Position numbers and translations under genes: made by a program | DNA from: Thermohalobaculum sp964467005 | GTDB taxonomy: Bacteria > Pseudomonadota > Alphaproteobacteria > Rhodobacterales > Rhodobacteraceae | NCBI GenBank assembly: GCA_964467005.1 | Contig: CAYXPI010000210.1 | Location: forward strand, 1 to 5,641 | Length of the DNA: 5,641 nucleotides | Direction of reading: 5' to 3' | Part shown: positions 5,075 to 5,641 of the stretch, in pieces | Layout: each line of letters opens with the position of its first letter | Numbering within the stretch: the first letter of the stretch is position 1 | The notes under the pieces: generated by a model | The model's database searches: none | What the model was told of the DNA's origin: nothing | The model's input: only the letters and a program-made list of their open reading frames with translations

Positions 5075-5641
5075 TCAGGCCTCGCCGCGATAGATGTCGA
5101 CGAGCTTGGCCAGCATGTCGAGCGCGTCCGCCTTCGGGCGCTGGAAGGTGTTGCGCCCGATGATCGAGCCGTTGCCGCCGCCGTCGCGGATCGCGCGGGC
5201 GTCGTCGTAGACCGAGTCCTCGCCCTTCTTGGCGCCGCCCGAGAAGACGATGATGCGCCGGCCGTTGAAGGCGGCCTTCACGCAGTCCGCCACCCGATCC
5301 GCCGCCGTGGCGATCGGGATCCCCTGCGCCTCATACACCTTCTTGGCCTCGGCGAGCTCGAGATGGTCGGTCGAAAGCTTCACCTTGATCACATGGGCGC
5401 CGAGAAGGGCGGCGATTTGCGTGGCATAGGCGCCGATGTCAATCGCCGTTTCGCCGTCCTTCGAGAGCGACTCGCCCCGGGGATACGACCAGATCACCGT
5501 CGCCACGCCCTTGGCGGCGGCCTCCTCACGCATCTCAGAAATCTCCTCGAACATGTCGAGCGCGAGCGAGGAGCCCGGATAGATCGTGAAGCCGATCGCC
5601 GCGCAGCCGAGGCGGAGCGCGTCGTCGACCGAGGCGGTGAT
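5075..5641 (-). CDS. fbaB: Class I fructose-bisphosphate aldolase, DhnA/FbaB type (5' end outside window)
   Basis: The frame is open from the window edge (5641) to TGA at 5077-5075, giving the C-terminal 188 residues of a protein that is normally about 300 or more. Conserved blocks in order are VDDALRLGCAAIGFTIYPGS (5-24), ATVIWSYPRGESLSKDGETA (47-66), GAHVIKVKLST (81-91), FNGRRIIVFSGGAKKGEDSVYDDARAI (from about 131) and GGGNGSIIGRNTFQRPK. This is the DhnA-type Schiff-base aldolase that cleaves fructose 1,6-bisphosphate to dihydroxyacetone phosphate and glyceraldehyde 3-phosphate in glycolysis/gluconeogenesis. One of the two lysines in the IKVK strand (86 or 88 of the fragment) is the expected Schiff-base residue, and the SGG and GRN loops bind phosphate. 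The enzyme is cytosolic. The exported-protein gene follows after 3 nt in the same frame, so the two are probably co-transcribed despite unrelated functions. The symbol follows the E. coli DhnA-type enzyme. Confidence 0.94.
   Translation of the reverse strand: MTASVDDALRLGCAAIGFTIYPGSSLALDMFEEISEMREEAAAKGVATVIWSYPRGESLSKDGETAIDIGAYATQIAALLGAHVIKVKLSTDHLELAEAKKVYEAQGIPIATAADRVADCVKAAFNGRRIIVFSGGAKKGEDSVYDDARAIRDGGGNGSIIGRNTFQRPKADALDMLAKLVDIYRGEA

Overview
The window is very GC-rich (mostly G or C at third codon positions) and gene-dense, with no RNA gene, insertion sequence or CRISPR array. The best guess at source is an alphaproteobacterium of the Rhodobacterales type. This rests on the VPLPA-CTERM-like sorting tail, the DUF3775 protein, the DhnA-type class I aldolase and the style of glutamine synthetase homologue. 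It is an inference from family content, not a database match.

Layout. (1) 1-1080, plus strand: C-terminal three quarters of a glutamine synthetase family enzyme, probably of the gamma-glutamylpolyamine synthetase kind. (2) 1070-3944, minus strand: a compact run of five genes. In transcription order they are a Cupin_5 (DUF985) protein, two tandem diverged paralogues of a family I cannot name, a 100-residue protein with a DUF3467-like outline, and a degenerate thiamine phosphate synthase-like protein. Several junctions are stop/start overlaps (ATGGCTGA, TGATG). The last gene runs 11 bp into the 3' end of the glutamine synthetase gene. (3) 3945-4030: a short divergent regulatory region with a CTTG-N8-CAAG palindrome and an overlapping TTGACA box. 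(4) 4031-4423, plus strand: a DUF3775 protein. (5) 4430-5071, minus strand: an exported VPLPA-CTERM-like protein whose only credible start codon is ATA. (6) 5075-5641, minus strand: C-terminal part of a class I fructose-bisphosphate aldolase, which ends 3 nt upstream of gene 5.

How the genes fit together. The aldolase and glutamine synthetase homologue are ordinary metabolic genes at the two edges. The least explained part is the five-gene minus-strand run, above all the paralogue pair, the small DUF3467-like protein and the ThiE-like protein that lacks several catalytic residues. Their tight packing suggests joint expression, but nothing in the sequence fixes a shared function. I do not see a defence, mobile or CRISPR-like system here.
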